This document shows, in pieces, positions 41,078 through 49,972 of a DNA stretch of 64,000 bases. The notes under the pieces are model-generated. The model worked only from the letters and a program-made list of their open reading frames with translations. It was not told the origin of the DNA and made no database searches. The first letter of the stretch is position 1. Every line of letters begins with the position of its first letter. The DNA is from Kribbella monticola. Lineage in GTDB: Bacteria; Actinomycetota; Actinomycetes; Propionibacteriales; Kribbellaceae. The stretch is taken from the NCBI RefSeq assembly GCF_003261635.1, contig NZ_QFXK01000035.1:540390-604389 (forward strand), read 5' to 3'. Both the position numbers and the translations under genes were made by a program.

Positions 41078-42907
41078 ATGAGACGACAACTCGCAACTCT
41101 CGGCATTTCGCTGGCCTTGATGGCTGCGCTGCCCATGACGGCAGCTACTGCCACTCCACCCGCCGCCCATCGCGTCATCGTCGCGCTGTGGGGTGACGAC
41201 ACCAACCCGGGCACGACGACCCGGCCGTTCCGGACCATCGAGCGGGCGCAGCGGGAGGCTCGAACCGGCCGGCCGTTGGTGATCGACCTGCGGGGCGGCA
41301 CGTACCGGCTGAGCGCCACCTTGAAGCCGGCCTCGTCCGCCACGTACGAAGCCTTCGGTTACGGCACTCCCAGACAGGAGGAAGTCGTCCTGAGTGGTGG
41401 CCGGGTGATCACCGGCTGGACCGAGACGCCCAGTGGCATCTGGGAGGCGCCCGCGGGCGGAATCCAAACCAGACAGCTGTACGTCGATGGCCGCCGCGCA
41501 CCGCGGGCGCCGCTCGGTGCCGGCTTGCCCGGCGAGGTGACCGCTACGGACACCGGGTATGTCCTGGCCAGTCCCGTTCCGGCCGGCTGGTCGCGGCCGG
41601 CCGACATCGAGTTCGCCTACACGTTCCCTTTCTGGGTCGACGCGCGGTGTGGCGTGGACTCGATCCGCCGGGCGCACGGCAAGACGGTGATCACGATGGA
41701 CCAGCCCTGCTGGTCTCTGGCCCGCAAGCTCTACGGCGCTGACGGGGAACCGCTGCCTGCTCCGACCGCGATCGACAACAGTCCGAGCTTCCTGACCAAG
41801 CCGGGAGCCTGGTACCTCGACAGTCGGCGGGACAAACTCCTGTACCACCCGCTGCCCGGCGAGGACGTGCGGAAGGCCGAGGTGGTGGCGCCCGTCCTCC
41901 AGACTCTCGTCGAGGGGGACGCGCACACGCACGACGTGGCGTTCCGCGGCCTGACTTTCGCCGATGCCACCTGGTTGGCGCCGAGTGAACCGGCCGGTTT
42001 CGTGTCGGCCTGGAGCAACTATCAGCGGCCCGGGGTCGACGGCTGGCTCACGGTCCCCGGTAACGTCGCCTTCCGCGGTAGCCGGCGCATCATGCTGTCC
42101 GGGAACACGTTCCGGCGGCTCGGCGGCCAGGCCCTGGAGCTGTCCCGCGGCGTACGGGACGCGGTCGTCGAGGCCAATCTGTTCACCGATGTCTCGGACG
42201 GCGGTGTGGTCCTGGGCGCGGTCCTGCCCGACCGGACCGGGATCAGCCGAAACGTCGTACTGCGGCGCAACCGGGTCCACCGGACCGGGGTCGAGTACCG
42301 CGGTGCGTCGGGGATCTGGCTGGTCACCGGCGACGACACGACGATCGAGCACAACCAGGTCGACAACGTTCCGTACACCGGAATCCTGGTCGGGCCACCC
42401 GGGGAGGACGGCGGCAGTTCCCACCGGACGAGGATCCTGGCCAACCGGGTCTTCGCGACCAACCAGGTGATCGAGGACGGCGGCGGGATCTACCTGCGCG
42501 GCAAACAGGGCGACGGGTACGCCGACGGCGCTCTGGTCCGCGGGAACGTGGTCACCGATGCGGGCACCCACAACTTCGACCTCGGGATCTACACCGACGA
42601 CACGAGCGAGTACGTCACGGTGGACCGCAACGTGGTGCACGGGTACCCGGGCTCGATCGGCGGCTGTGCCAATCCGTATCTGCGTGACCTCCGGTTCCGC
42701 GGCAACTTCTGGGACGATCACGTCCCGGAAGGCATCGCTCGCCGTGCCTACCCGGGGACCTGGCCGACCGCCGCTGCCGACGACTGCGGCGACCCGCAAC
42801 ACCTGACTTTCGAGCACAATCGGCTGCTGTCTCCGGACCGCCCCGCTCTCGAGTGCGCCAGGATTCCCGCCTGCGCCCGGATCGCCGCGGCCGCGGGGCC
42901 GATCTGA
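41078..42907 (+). CDS. Secreted right-handed parallel beta-helix protein
   Basis: The 609-residue product starts at ATG 41078 with AGAGG 9 nt upstream (ATG 41042 is an alternative). The signal peptide MRRQLATLGISLALMAALP is cleaved near ATATPP. The N-terminal part starts WGDDTNPGTTTRPFRTIERAQ, typical of secreted pectate-lyase-like or glycosidase-like beta-helix proteins. Repeats such as IMLSGNTFRRLGGQALEL, VVLRRNRVHRTG and TTIEHNQVDNVPYTGI form the helix, and a DGGGIY motif is present. It probably binds or cleaves a polysaccharide (GH141-like architecture is possible). Confidence 0.8.
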   Translation: MRRQLATLGISLALMAALPMTAATATPPAAHRVIVALWGDDTNPGTTTRPFRTIERAQREARTGRPLVIDLRGGTYRLSATLKPASSATYEAFGYGTPRQEEVVLSGGRVITGWTETPSGIWEAPAGGIQTRQLYVDGRRAPRAPLGAGLPGEVTATDTGYVLASPVPAGWSRPADIEFAYTFPFWVDARCGVDSIRRAHGKTVITMDQPCWSLARKLYGADGEPLPAPTAIDNSPSFLTKPGAWYLDSRRDKLLYHPLPGEDVRKAEVVAPVLQTLVEGDAHTHDVAFRGLTFADATWLAPSEPAGFVSAWSNYQRPGVDGWLTVPGNVAFRGSRRIMLSGNTFRRLGGQALELSRGVRDAVVEANLFTDVSDGGVVLGAVLPDRTGISRNVVLRRNRVHRTGVEYRGASGIWLVTGDDTTIEHNQVDNVPYTGILVGPPGEDGGSSHRTRILANRVFATNQVIEDGGGIYLRGKQGDGYADGALVRGNVVTDAGTHNFDLGIYTDDTSEYVTVDRNVVHGYPGSIGGCANPYLRDLRFRGNFWDDHVPEGIARRAYPGTWPTAAADDCGDPQHLTFEHNRLLSPDRPALECARIPACARIAAAAGPI

Positions 42908-42966
42908 TTTTGGCGGGGTTGTCGGGTAACGTTCCTGCACGGCCGACAGTCGACTATCGGGGGAGT

Positions 42967-44769
42967 ATGCCGTCCGTGGATTCGCACGTGCCAGCACCAC
43001 CCGCCGTGCTACCTCCGGCCTACCCGGACCGCGCTGCTTGGGGTACTGCGAGCAAGTTGCGGGCGTGGCAGGCGGAGGCGCTCAAGCTCTACCTCGACAA
43101 GCAGCCGAAGGATTTTCTCGCGGTCGCGACGCCGGGGGCGGGTAAGACCACGTTCGCGCTGACCGTCGCGGCCGAGCTGCTGCAGCGCCGGCTGATCGAG
43201 CGGATCACCGTGGTGACACCGACCGAGCACCTCAAGGTCCAGTGGGCGGACGCGGCCGACCGGGCCGGGATCGCGATCGACCCCGCTTTCGCGGGCCGGC
43301 GCGGGCGGACGAACAAGGACTTCCAGGGCGTCGCGGTCACGTACGCCGGTGTCGCGGTGAACCCACTGGCCTTCCGGGTCCGGACGGAGAAGTTCCGCAC
43401 GCTGGTCATCCTCGACGAGGTGCACCACGGTGGTGACGCGCTCAGCTGGGGCGAGGGCGTGCGAGAGGCGTTCGAGCCGGCCACCCGCCGGCTGGCCCTG
43501 ACCGGTACGCCGTTCCGCAGCGACGACAACCCGATCCCGTTCGTCACCTACGAGCACGGCCACGACGGCGTCGCCCGGAGCAAGGCGGACTACACCTACG
43601 GCTACGGGCACGCGCTGCGCGACCACGTCGTACGGCCGGTCATCTTCATGTCGTACTCCGGGGAGATGCGCTGGCGGACCAAGGCAGGTGACGAGGTGGC
43701 TGCCCGGTTGGGTGAGCCGCTGACCAAGGACCTGACCGCGCAGGCGTTGCGGACAGCGCTCGATCCGACTGGCGAGTGGATGCCTGCGGTGCTGTCGGCC
43801 GCGGACAAGCGGCTGACCGAAGTACGGCGGCACATGCCGGACGCCGGCGCGCTGGTCATCTCGGGTGATCAGAACAACGCTCGCGCGTACGCGAAGGTGC
43901 TGCGGGAGCTGACCGGCGAGGCGCCGACCGTGGTGCTGTCCGACGAGAAGGCGGCGAGCAAGAAGATCGCCGCGTTCTCCGAGGGGAACCAGCGGTGGAT
44001 GGTCGCGGTCCGGATGGTGAGTGAGGGCGTCGACGTACCGCGGCTGGCGGTCGGGGTCTACGCGACGCCGACCTCGACGCCGCTGTTCTTCGCGCAGGCG
44101 GTCGGCCGGTTCGTCCGGGCCCGTAAGCGCGGCGAGACGGCGTCGGTCTTCGTGCCGTCGGTGACGCGGTTGCTGAGCTTCGCCGCCGAGATGGAGGTCG
44201 AGCGCGACCACGTGCTGGGCCGGAAGAACAGCAACGAGGACGGCGACATCTTCGCCCTCGAGGACAACCTGATCGCCCAGGCCAACCAGGCCGAGGGTGC
44301 CAGCGACGACCTGGAGGCGAAGTTCGAGGCGCTCGGGTCGGACGCGAGCTTCGACCGGGTGGTGTTCGACGGCGGCGACTACGGCACCGGTGGTGATCTG
44401 GGCTCGGACGAGGAGCTCGACTTCCTCGGGCTGCCCGGACTGCTCGAACCGGATCAGGTCCGCGAACTGCTTCGCAAACGCCAGGCCAAGTCGATCGCGG
44501 CCCAGAAGCGCACCAAGCGCGCCAGCGGTCCGGACAGCGACGACCCGACCCCGACCGAGCTCGCGACCCACGAGCAGGTCTCCCTGCTCCGTCGCGAGCT
44601 GAACGGTCTCGTCGCGGCGTGGCACCACCGCACCGGCCAGCCGCACGGCGTCATCCACAACGACCTCCGCCGCAAGCTCGGCGGCCCCGCCGCCGCGCAC
44701 GCCTCGTCGACCCAGCTCCGCGAACGCATCGAGCTCATCCGCGACTGGGCCACCCAACGCAGAGCCTGA
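42967..44769 (+). CDS. DEAD/DEAH-box superfamily 2 helicase, conserved in Actinobacteria
   Basis: The 600-residue product starts at ATG 42967 right after GGGGGAG. Motif I ATPGAGKT is at 54-61, motif II is DEVHH, motif III is LTGTPF, and motif VI is QAVGRFVRAR. The C-terminal part (about 420-600) is charged and helical with no recognised nuclease. It is likely a DNA or RNA helicase or translocase; the specific role is unknown. Confidence 0.9.
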   Translation: MPSVDSHVPAPPAVLPPAYPDRAAWGTASKLRAWQAEALKLYLDKQPKDFLAVATPGAGKTTFALTVAAELLQRRLIERITVVTPTEHLKVQWADAADRAGIAIDPAFAGRRGRTNKDFQGVAVTYAGVAVNPLAFRVRTEKFRTLVILDEVHHGGDALSWGEGVREAFEPATRRLALTGTPFRSDDNPIPFVTYEHGHDGVARSKADYTYGYGHALRDHVVRPVIFMSYSGEMRWRTKAGDEVAARLGEPLTKDLTAQALRTALDPTGEWMPAVLSAADKRLTEVRRHMPDAGALVISGDQNNARAYAKVLRELTGEAPTVVLSDEKAASKKIAAFSEGNQRWMVAVRMVSEGVDVPRLAVGVYATPTSTPLFFAQAVGRFVRARKRGETASVFVPSVTRLLSFAAEMEVERDHVLGRKNSNEDGDIFALEDNLIAQANQAEGASDDLEAKFEALGSDASFDRVVFDGGDYGTGGDLGSDEELDFLGLPGLLEPDQVRELLRKRQAKSIAAQKRTKRASGPDSDDPTPTELATHEQVSLLRRELNGLVAAWHHRTGQPHGVIHNDLRRKLGGPAAAHASSTQLRERIELIRDWATQRRA

Positions 44770-44847
44770 CCTGGGCCTGGTCACGCCGGTCCGGTTGTTG
44801 CGCCACCACCGGGGGAAACCGCTCCGGAGGAGCTCCTCGACGACGGC

Positions 44848-45684
44848 TCAGGACGGCGTGAGCGACTGCGTGCCGACGACGTCGAGAAGTCGCAGGGCCT
44901 GGTCGGAAGGCGAGTCGGGCTCGGCGGTGTAGAGCACGACGCGCTGGTCGCGCTCGGGGATCACGAGGATCTCGCAGGTCACGTCGATCCGGCCGACGAC
45001 CGGGTGATGGATCGTCTGGCACATCCGCTGTTGCGTGCCGACCTCGTGCCGCGCCCACAACCCGGCGAACTCCTCGCTCCCGGCGAGCAGGTCCTGCACC
45101 AGCGCCCCGATCGACCGGTCCTCCGGGTACTTCGCGGTTGCCGCGCGCAGATCGGCCGCCGCCTCCCGGGCGAACTGCTCGGTCGCCGCCGCCCCGAACC
45201 GCTGCGTGGTCCCGCTGAGGAACCGCAGCCGCAGCAGATTCCGCTCGCGAGGCCGAAGGGCGCTGAAGTCGGTGATGAGCGCGGCCGCCAACGGGTTCCA
45301 CGCAAGGACGTCGTACTTCGCGTCGAGGACCAGCCCGGGGACATCGAGGCGCGCCAACATCCGCAGTACGCCGGACCGCACGTCGGCGGGCGGACCGGGT
45401 GGGGGACCGGGTTGCTCACCGGCCAGCCGGAAGAGGTGGTCGCGCTCGTCGTCGGACAGCCGCAACGCCCGGGCGAGTCCGCTCAGCACCGGCCGGGACG
45501 GTCGCGGGCCGCGGCCCTGCTCTAGTCGCGTGTAGTAGTCGGTGGACATCGTCGCCAGACTCGCGACCTCCTCGCGCCGCAATCCCGGCGTACGGCGACG
45601 CAGTCCCGCGGGCAACCCGACGTCCTCCGGGCGCAACCGGTCCCGCCGGGTGCGCAGGAATTCCGCGAGCTGAGGTCTGTCCAC
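44848..45684 (-). CDS. XRE-family regulator with MmyB-like ligand domain
   Basis: The 278-residue product has an N-terminal helix-turn-helix (LRTRRDRLRPEDVGLP, RREEVASLATMSTDYYTRLEQGRGPRPS) followed by the conserved actinobacterial C-terminal domain (LDVPGLVLDAKYDVLAWNPLAAAL, IHHPVVGRIDVTCEIL). It diverges from a short-chain dehydrogenase gene, a recurrent pairing in which the regulator controls the dehydrogenase. Confidence 0.93.
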   Translation of the reverse strand: MDRPQLAEFLRTRRDRLRPEDVGLPAGLRRRTPGLRREEVASLATMSTDYYTRLEQGRGPRPSRPVLSGLARALRLSDDERDHLFRLAGEQPGPPPGPPADVRSGVLRMLARLDVPGLVLDAKYDVLAWNPLAAALITDFSALRPRERNLLRLRFLSGTTQRFGAAATEQFAREAAADLRAATAKYPEDRSIGALVQDLLAGSEEFAGLWARHEVGTQQRMCQTIHHPVVGRIDVTCEILVIPERDQRVVLYTAEPDSPSDQALRLLDVVGTQSLTPS

Positions 45685-45785
45685 GTCTTCAGGATCTCAG
45701 CCGGCCCGGACCGCAACCAGGGACTCCCGGTCCCTGGATCGGCTCGCTCTGCCAACGCCTCGTGATCGCGGCGAACCTGGAGCAC

Positions 45786-46514
45786 ATGAACACCGACAAG
45801 ATTGCGCTCGTCACGGGCGCCACCAAGGGAATCGGCCGGCAGATCGTCCAGCAGCTGGGCGAACTCGACTACACCGTGCTGGTCGGATCGCGAGACCTCG
45901 CGCGCGGCCAGGCGGTCGTCAAGGAACTGGTTGCCGATGGCATCGATGCGACAGTCGCCGAGCTGGAGGTGACCGACGAGAGCTCGATCCGCGCGGCCGC
46001 CGCGGAGATCGAGCGAGCGTACGGGCGACTCGACGTCCTGGTGAACAACGCGGCGATCATCGCCGAGGGCGACACGGCCGCTTCCGAGATCGGCCTCGAC
46101 GTACTGCGGCGCGGCTACGAGACCAACGTCGTCGGCCTGGTCGCGACGACCCAGGCGATGCTTCCGCTGCTGCGGAAAGCGGACCGGGCCAGGATCGTGA
46201 ACCTCTCCACCGAGCTCTCCTCGCTGACCCGCGTCGGCGATCCTGCCGCGCGAGCCTCCACGGTCCGCATGCTCGGCTACAACTCGTCCAAGGTCGCGGT
46301 GAACATGGTCACGGTCATGCTCGCCAACGAACTCCGCGGCACCGGCATCCTGGTCAACGCCGCCGACCCCGGCAAGTGCGCCACCGAGATGGGCGGCCTC
46401 GACACTGCACGGACGCCGGCCCAAGGCGCCGCCGTCGCAGTCCGCCTTGCCACCCTCCCCGCGGACGGCCCCACCGGCGAACTCCACAACGAAGACGGCC
46501 GCCTGCCCTGGTGA
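45786..46514 (+). CDS. Short-chain dehydrogenase/reductase
   Basis: The 242-residue classical SDR starts at ATG 45786 with GGAG just upstream. TGATKGIG (10-17) binds the cofactor, NNAA stabilises the fold, Ser in NLSTELSSL with Tyr and Lys in YNSSK complete the active site. Arg42 in GSRD suggests NADPH. The insertion AARASTVRMLG before the catalytic Tyr is longer than usual. It is probably controlled by the divergent XRE regulator. Confidence 0.92.
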   Translation: MNTDKIALVTGATKGIGRQIVQQLGELDYTVLVGSRDLARGQAVVKELVADGIDATVAELEVTDESSIRAAAAEIERAYGRLDVLVNNAAIIAEGDTAASEIGLDVLRRGYETNVVGLVATTQAMLPLLRKADRARIVNLSTELSSLTRVGDPAARASTVRMLGYNSSKVAVNMVTVMLANELRGTGILVNAADPGKCATEMGGLDTARTPAQGAAVAVRLATLPADGPTGELHNEDGRLPW

Positions 46515-46541
46515 ATCAGGTCGTGACATAAGTTCAAGAGC

Positions 46542-47777
46542 GTGGCTCGTCTGTTGACCGATATCCGTCCGCTCAAGGAGTCGGCAGATTTCCGGCGGTT
46601 GTGGATCGGGTCGACGGTGTCGCAGCTCGGGCAGCAGATGACCGCGGTGACCGTGTCGATCCAGGTGTACGCCCTGTCGCACTCGACCTTCGCGGTCGGC
46701 CTGGTCGGGCTCTGCTCGCTGGTCCCGCTGATCGTCTTCGGCCTGTACGGCGGTGCGATGGCCGACGCCGTCGACCGCCGTACGCTGGCCCTCGTCTCGT
46801 CCAGCGGCCTGTGGTTGCTCTCGATGCTGCTCGTGGCCCAGTCGGTGCTGCACTGGAACCGCGTAGGCGTCCTGTACGCCGTGGTCGCAGCCCAATCCGC
46901 CTGCTTCGCGGTGAACAACCCGGCGCGCTCCGCGATCATCCCGCGTCTGATCCGGCCCGCGCTGCTGCCGGCCGCGAACACGTTGAGCCAGGCGGCCTTC
47001 AACCTCGGGTTCACCGCCGGCCCGCTGCTCGGGGCGGTCGTGATCGCGTGGCAGGGGTTCGGCGCCGCCTACCTGGTCGACGTCATCACCTTCACCGCAG
47101 CCCTGTACGCGCTGTTCCGCCTTCCGGCCGTGCCGCCGACCGGCGAAGTACGCCGAGCCGGGCTGCGCTCTGTCCTGGAAGGCTTCACCTTCCTCAGGGC
47201 GGCGCCGGCTCTGCTGGCCACCTTCGTGGCGGACATCCTGGCGATGGTGTTCGCCCAGCCGCGGGCGCTGTTCCCCGCTGTGGCAGGCGGGTTCTTCGCC
47301 GGCGGAGTACGGACGGTCGGTTTGCTGCAGGCGTCGCCGGCACTGGGCGCGCTGGTGGGAGTGCTGTTCTCGGGCTGGGTCAGCCGGGTCCGTCGGCAGG
47401 GCGTGGCGATCGTGGCGGCGATCACCGTGTACGCCGCGGCGGTCGGCCTCTTCGGCTTGTCCCGCACGGTCTGGCTCGGAGTGGCGCTGCTGGCGACGTC
47501 GGGTGCGGCCGACATGGTCAGTTCGGCGTACCGGAACACCGTGCTGCAGTCGGCCGCGCCGGACGCGATGCGCGGGCGGCTGCAGGGGGTGTTCATCGTG
47601 GTGGTCGCAGGTGGGCCGAGGCTCGGGGACTTCGTCGCCGGTACGACGGCCTCGCTCACCACTCCCACGATCGCGCTGCTGGCGGGCGCGGGCGTCTGCA
47701 TCACGGGGCTGTTCGTCCTGCTCGCCTGGAACAAGCCCTTCCGCGACTACGACTCCGAGGTGCGTGCGCTGCGCTGA
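46542..47777 (+). CDS. MFS exporter, EntS-like
   Basis: The 411-residue protein has twelve helices and the MFS_3/EntS pattern: FRRLWIGSTVSQLGQQMTAV at the start, GGAMADAVDRR as the A-like motif, and RGRLQGVF in the C-terminal half. The start is GTG 46542; TAAGTT ends 7 nt before it, so the transcript may be leaderless. A 27-bp tandem duplication covers its last codons and stop. The substrate is unknown. Confidence 0.88.
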   Translation: MARLLTDIRPLKESADFRRLWIGSTVSQLGQQMTAVTVSIQVYALSHSTFAVGLVGLCSLVPLIVFGLYGGAMADAVDRRTLALVSSSGLWLLSMLLVAQSVLHWNRVGVLYAVVAAQSACFAVNNPARSAIIPRLIRPALLPAANTLSQAAFNLGFTAGPLLGAVVIAWQGFGAAYLVDVITFTAALYALFRLPAVPPTGEVRRAGLRSVLEGFTFLRAAPALLATFVADILAMVFAQPRALFPAVAGGFFAGGVRTVGLLQASPALGALVGVLFSGWVSRVRRQGVAIVAAITVYAAAVGLFGLSRTVWLGVALLATSGAADMVSSAYRNTVLQSAAPDAMRGRLQGVFIVVVAGGPRLGDFVAGTTASLTTPTIALLAGAGVCITGLFVLLAWNKPFRDYDSEVRALR

Positions 47778-47804
47778 GACTCCGAGGTGCGGGCGCTGCG
47801 CTGA
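47751..47804 (+). repeat. 27-bp tandem duplication across the MFS stop codon
   Basis: Units 47751-47777 and 47778-47804 differ at one position (T to G). Each unit encodes DSEVRALR plus a TGA stop, so the second copy lies entirely in the 3' region and leaves the protein unchanged. Confidence 0.8.
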
Positions 47805-47807
47805 CCG

Positions 47808-48569
47808 TCAGCCGCCGGTGGCCAGCTTCTTGACCACGGTCCACCAGGAGTCCATGTCCGGGTTGATCTCGCGCATCGGCTGGTCGCCGACGGTGACGAT
47901 CTTGCGGTCGCCGAGCGGCTTCTTCAGCTCGATCGGCAGCAGCGAGATGTCGTTCTCGGCCGGACACGGTTCGAGCGCGTCCAGGACGACGGTGATCTTG
48001 GTGTCCTCCTGGGCCACGTTCACGTCCGATCCGCAGCTGCCCGGCACCCCGATGAGCAGATCGGTGTCGTCGTACGAGGGCCTGTTCTGAATCCACTTCA
48101 GATACTTCGGTTTCTTGCCGTGCACCAACTGGTACGCCGGCAGCGGCTGCTGCTTCTTCTCCAGCACCTCGCCCGAGCCGTCACCGATGAAGTTGCCGTA
48201 GATCATGTCGATACACGGGTCCGCGGTCTGGGTCTTGTCGTCGAAGGCGCCCCAGGCCTTGGCGGCGATGTAGCAGCCGTTCGCCTCGCGGTTCAGCGAG
48301 ACGTTGAACCCGATCAGCGCGAGCGCGCCGATGATCAGGGCGCCCGCGAGCATCCGGCGGGCCTGCAGCTGCTGCGGGCCGAGCCGGGCCGGCTCCTCGG
48401 CCGCCTCGCCGTCGCCGGCCGGCTGCTGCCGGAACAGCCCCAGCACGTTGCTCGTCCACTGCGGGTTGATCAGCGTCGGGATGGCATAAATCGCAATCAG
48501 GACGACACAGACCGCGATGGCGGGGAGGAGCGTCCAGTAATTTCGCACGGCAGCAAGATACGGGGCCAT
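47808..48569 (-). CDS. Hypothetical membrane protein with extracytoplasmic Cys-containing domain
   Basis: The 253-residue product has helices near 11-33 and 72-92 separated by an acidic cytosolic loop, then an outside domain with conserved-looking Cys residues (NGCYIAAKAWG, DPCIDMIYGNF, PGSCGSDVNV, EPCPAENDI). Four Cys residues could form two disulfides. It converges with the MFS gene (30-bp gap) and diverges from the IclR-like regulator. No family recognised. Confidence 0.65.
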   Translation of the reverse strand: MAPYLAAVRNYWTLLPAIAVCVVLIAIYAIPTLINPQWTSNVLGLFRQQPAGDGEAAEEPARLGPQQLQARRMLAGALIIGALALIGFNVSLNREANGCYIAAKAWGAFDDKTQTADPCIDMIYGNFIGDGSGEVLEKKQQPLPAYQLVHGKKPKYLKWIQNRPSYDDTDLLIGVPGSCGSDVNVAQEDTKITVVLDALEPCPAENDISLLPIELKKPLGDRKIVTVGDQPMREINPDMDSWWTVVKKLATGG

Positions 48570-48591
48570 CGGGCCGCGGCCGAAAAACGGT

Positions 48592-48597
48592 TACGCT
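48592..48597 (+). promoter_or_regulatory. Candidate leaderless -10 element of the IclR-like gene
   Basis: TACGCT (TANNNT) ends exactly 6 nt before GTG 48604, and no ribosome binding site precedes the start. This fits leaderless expression. Confidence 0.4.
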
Positions 48598-48603
48598 TCC
48601 GCT

Positions 48604-49248
48604 GTGCCTGCAGAGACGTCCCAGACGCTCGACAGAGGACTGACGGTTCTCGAGTTGCTGGCGGACGCCCCCGACGGCCTCTCCATCACCGAACTCGCCG
48701 TCTCGCTCGGCGTCAGCCGGACGGTCGTCTACCGCCTGGTGAACACCTTGGAGCTGCATCGACTCGTCAGGCGAGACAGTGAGGGCCGTGCCCGGCTCGG
48801 GCTCGCGGTGCTCCACTACAGCCGTCGCGTGCAGCCGACCCTGCGCGACGCGGCACTGCCGGTACTACGTTCCCTCGCCGAGGACACCGGTGCGACGGCG
48901 CACCTGACGGTCGCCGACGGCGAAGAGGCGCTCGCAATCGCCGTGATCGAGCCGAGCTGGACCGACTTCCACGTCTCGTACCGGATGGGCTCGCGGCACG
49001 CGCTCGACCAGGGTGCGGCCGGGAAGGCGATCCTCGCCGGCCGCCGCAAGCCCGACCCAGCGGGCCGCCCCTTCGTCATCACGGCCGGTGAGCTCCAGGC
49101 GGGTGCGCAGGGCGTGTCGTCGCCCGTGCTCGGCGTACCGGGGGTAGAGGCGTCCATCGGCGTCGTCGTCCTCGGCAAACTCGACCGCGACTTCGTCGGC
49201 CCTCGCGTCGCTCGCGCGGCGGTCGAGGTGGCGAAGCGCCTCGCGTGA
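48604..49248 (+). CDS. IclR-family transcriptional regulator
   Basis: The 214-residue product has an IclR-type winged helix (TLDRGLTVLELLADAPDGLSITELAVSLGVSRTVVYRLVNTLELH) and a shortened effector domain with AHLTVADGEEALAIAVIEP and DQGAAGKAILAG. IclR proteins usually have about 250 residues, so the C-terminal part is trimmed. IclR members commonly control aromatic and acetate-type catabolism; it lies 0.7 kb from the tyrosine-catabolism region, but a link is only suggested by position. Confidence 0.85.
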   Translation: MPAETSQTLDRGLTVLELLADAPDGLSITELAVSLGVSRTVVYRLVNTLELHRLVRRDSEGRARLGLAVLHYSRRVQPTLRDAALPVLRSLAEDTGATAHLTVADGEEALAIAVIEPSWTDFHVSYRMGSRHALDQGAAGKAILAGRRKPDPAGRPFVITAGELQAGAQGVSSPVLGVPGVEASIGVVVLGKLDRDFVGPRVARAAVEVAKRLA

Positions 49249-49335
49249 GGTCGGCGGACCGCCCCCACTGATCAACTGACCCGCAGCGGCGAGACGCACG
49301 TCTGGAGCACTTGCTTCGACCGGCCTGATGCCGGG

Positions 49336-49824
49336 TTACTGAGTGTTGGAAGTGCGGGAAGTCGCGGCGTGGAGGAGTGGGAGAACGCGGTGCGGGATCT
49401 GCTCGGCTAGGGCGATCACCGTGGAGGCGCGCTGGATACCGCGGACGATGACGACCTGGTCGATCACCCGCTGCAGGTCGGCGTTGGAGCGCGCCACGAT
49501 CCGGCACCACAGGTCCTCGGCGCCGGTGATGGTATGCACCTCCAGCACCTCGGGGATCCTCGCCAGCGCTTCGGCCACCGTCGTGTGGCCTGAGCCCTGC
49601 TCGATCTGCAAGGTCGCGAACGCCGTCACCGGATAGCCGATCGCCGTCGTGTCCACATCCGGTCCCCAGCCGCGGACGACACCGTCGCGCTGGAGCCGGT
49701 CGAGTCGCGCCTGGATCGTCCCCCGGGCGACGCCGAGCCGGCGCGAGGCCTCCAGCACGCCGACCCGCGGTTCGGCCGCGAACAGGTCGAGGATCCGGGC
49801 GTCCAAAGCGTCGACGGCTGCCAT
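49336..49824 (-). CDS. Lrp/AsnC-family transcriptional regulator
   Basis: The 162-residue product starts at ATG 49824 with GGGAG 6 nt upstream. An AsnC helix-turn-helix (LDARILDLFAAEPRVGVLEASRRLGVARGTIQARLDRLQRDGVV) is followed by the RAM-type ligand domain (VTAFATLQIEQGS, HTITGAEDLWCRIVAR). It diverges from the hydroxyphenylpyruvate dioxygenase gene, which is typical for actinobacterial regulators of tyrosine breakdown; an aromatic amino acid or keto acid effector is likely. Confidence 0.93.
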   Translation of the reverse strand: MAAVDALDARILDLFAAEPRVGVLEASRRLGVARGTIQARLDRLQRDGVVRGWGPDVDTTAIGYPVTAFATLQIEQGSGHTTVAEALARIPEVLEVHTITGAEDLWCRIVARSNADLQRVIDQVVIVRGIQRASTVIALAEQIPHRVLPLLHAATSRTSNTQ

Positions 49825-49882
49825 GGCTGCTCCCTGGGAGTAGTAAGAATGACCGAATAGTCCAACAGAACCCTGAGAATAC

Positions 49883-49928
49883 TGCACAACCTGTCCAGTG
49901 AAATTTCAAAGTGTTGCGCAACCTGTCC
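49883..49928 (+). promoter_or_regulatory. Direct repeats in the Lrp/dioxygenase divergent region
   Basis: TGCACAACCTGTCC (49883-49896) and TGCGCAACCTGTCC (49915-49928) match at 13 of 14 positions and are 32 bp apart (about three helical turns). The second overlaps the palindrome TTGCGCAA. Phased repeats of this kind suit Lrp-type multimer binding. Confidence 0.55.
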
Positions 49929-49972
49929 TCACCCGGCGAGGCTCACGACAAGCCGATCCCTGGAGGAGACCG

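Noticed and set aside
49249..49335. Possible small gene between the IclR-like and Lrp genes
   Set aside because: The 87-bp gap between the convergent genes has no start with a ribosome site and no open frame of useful length.
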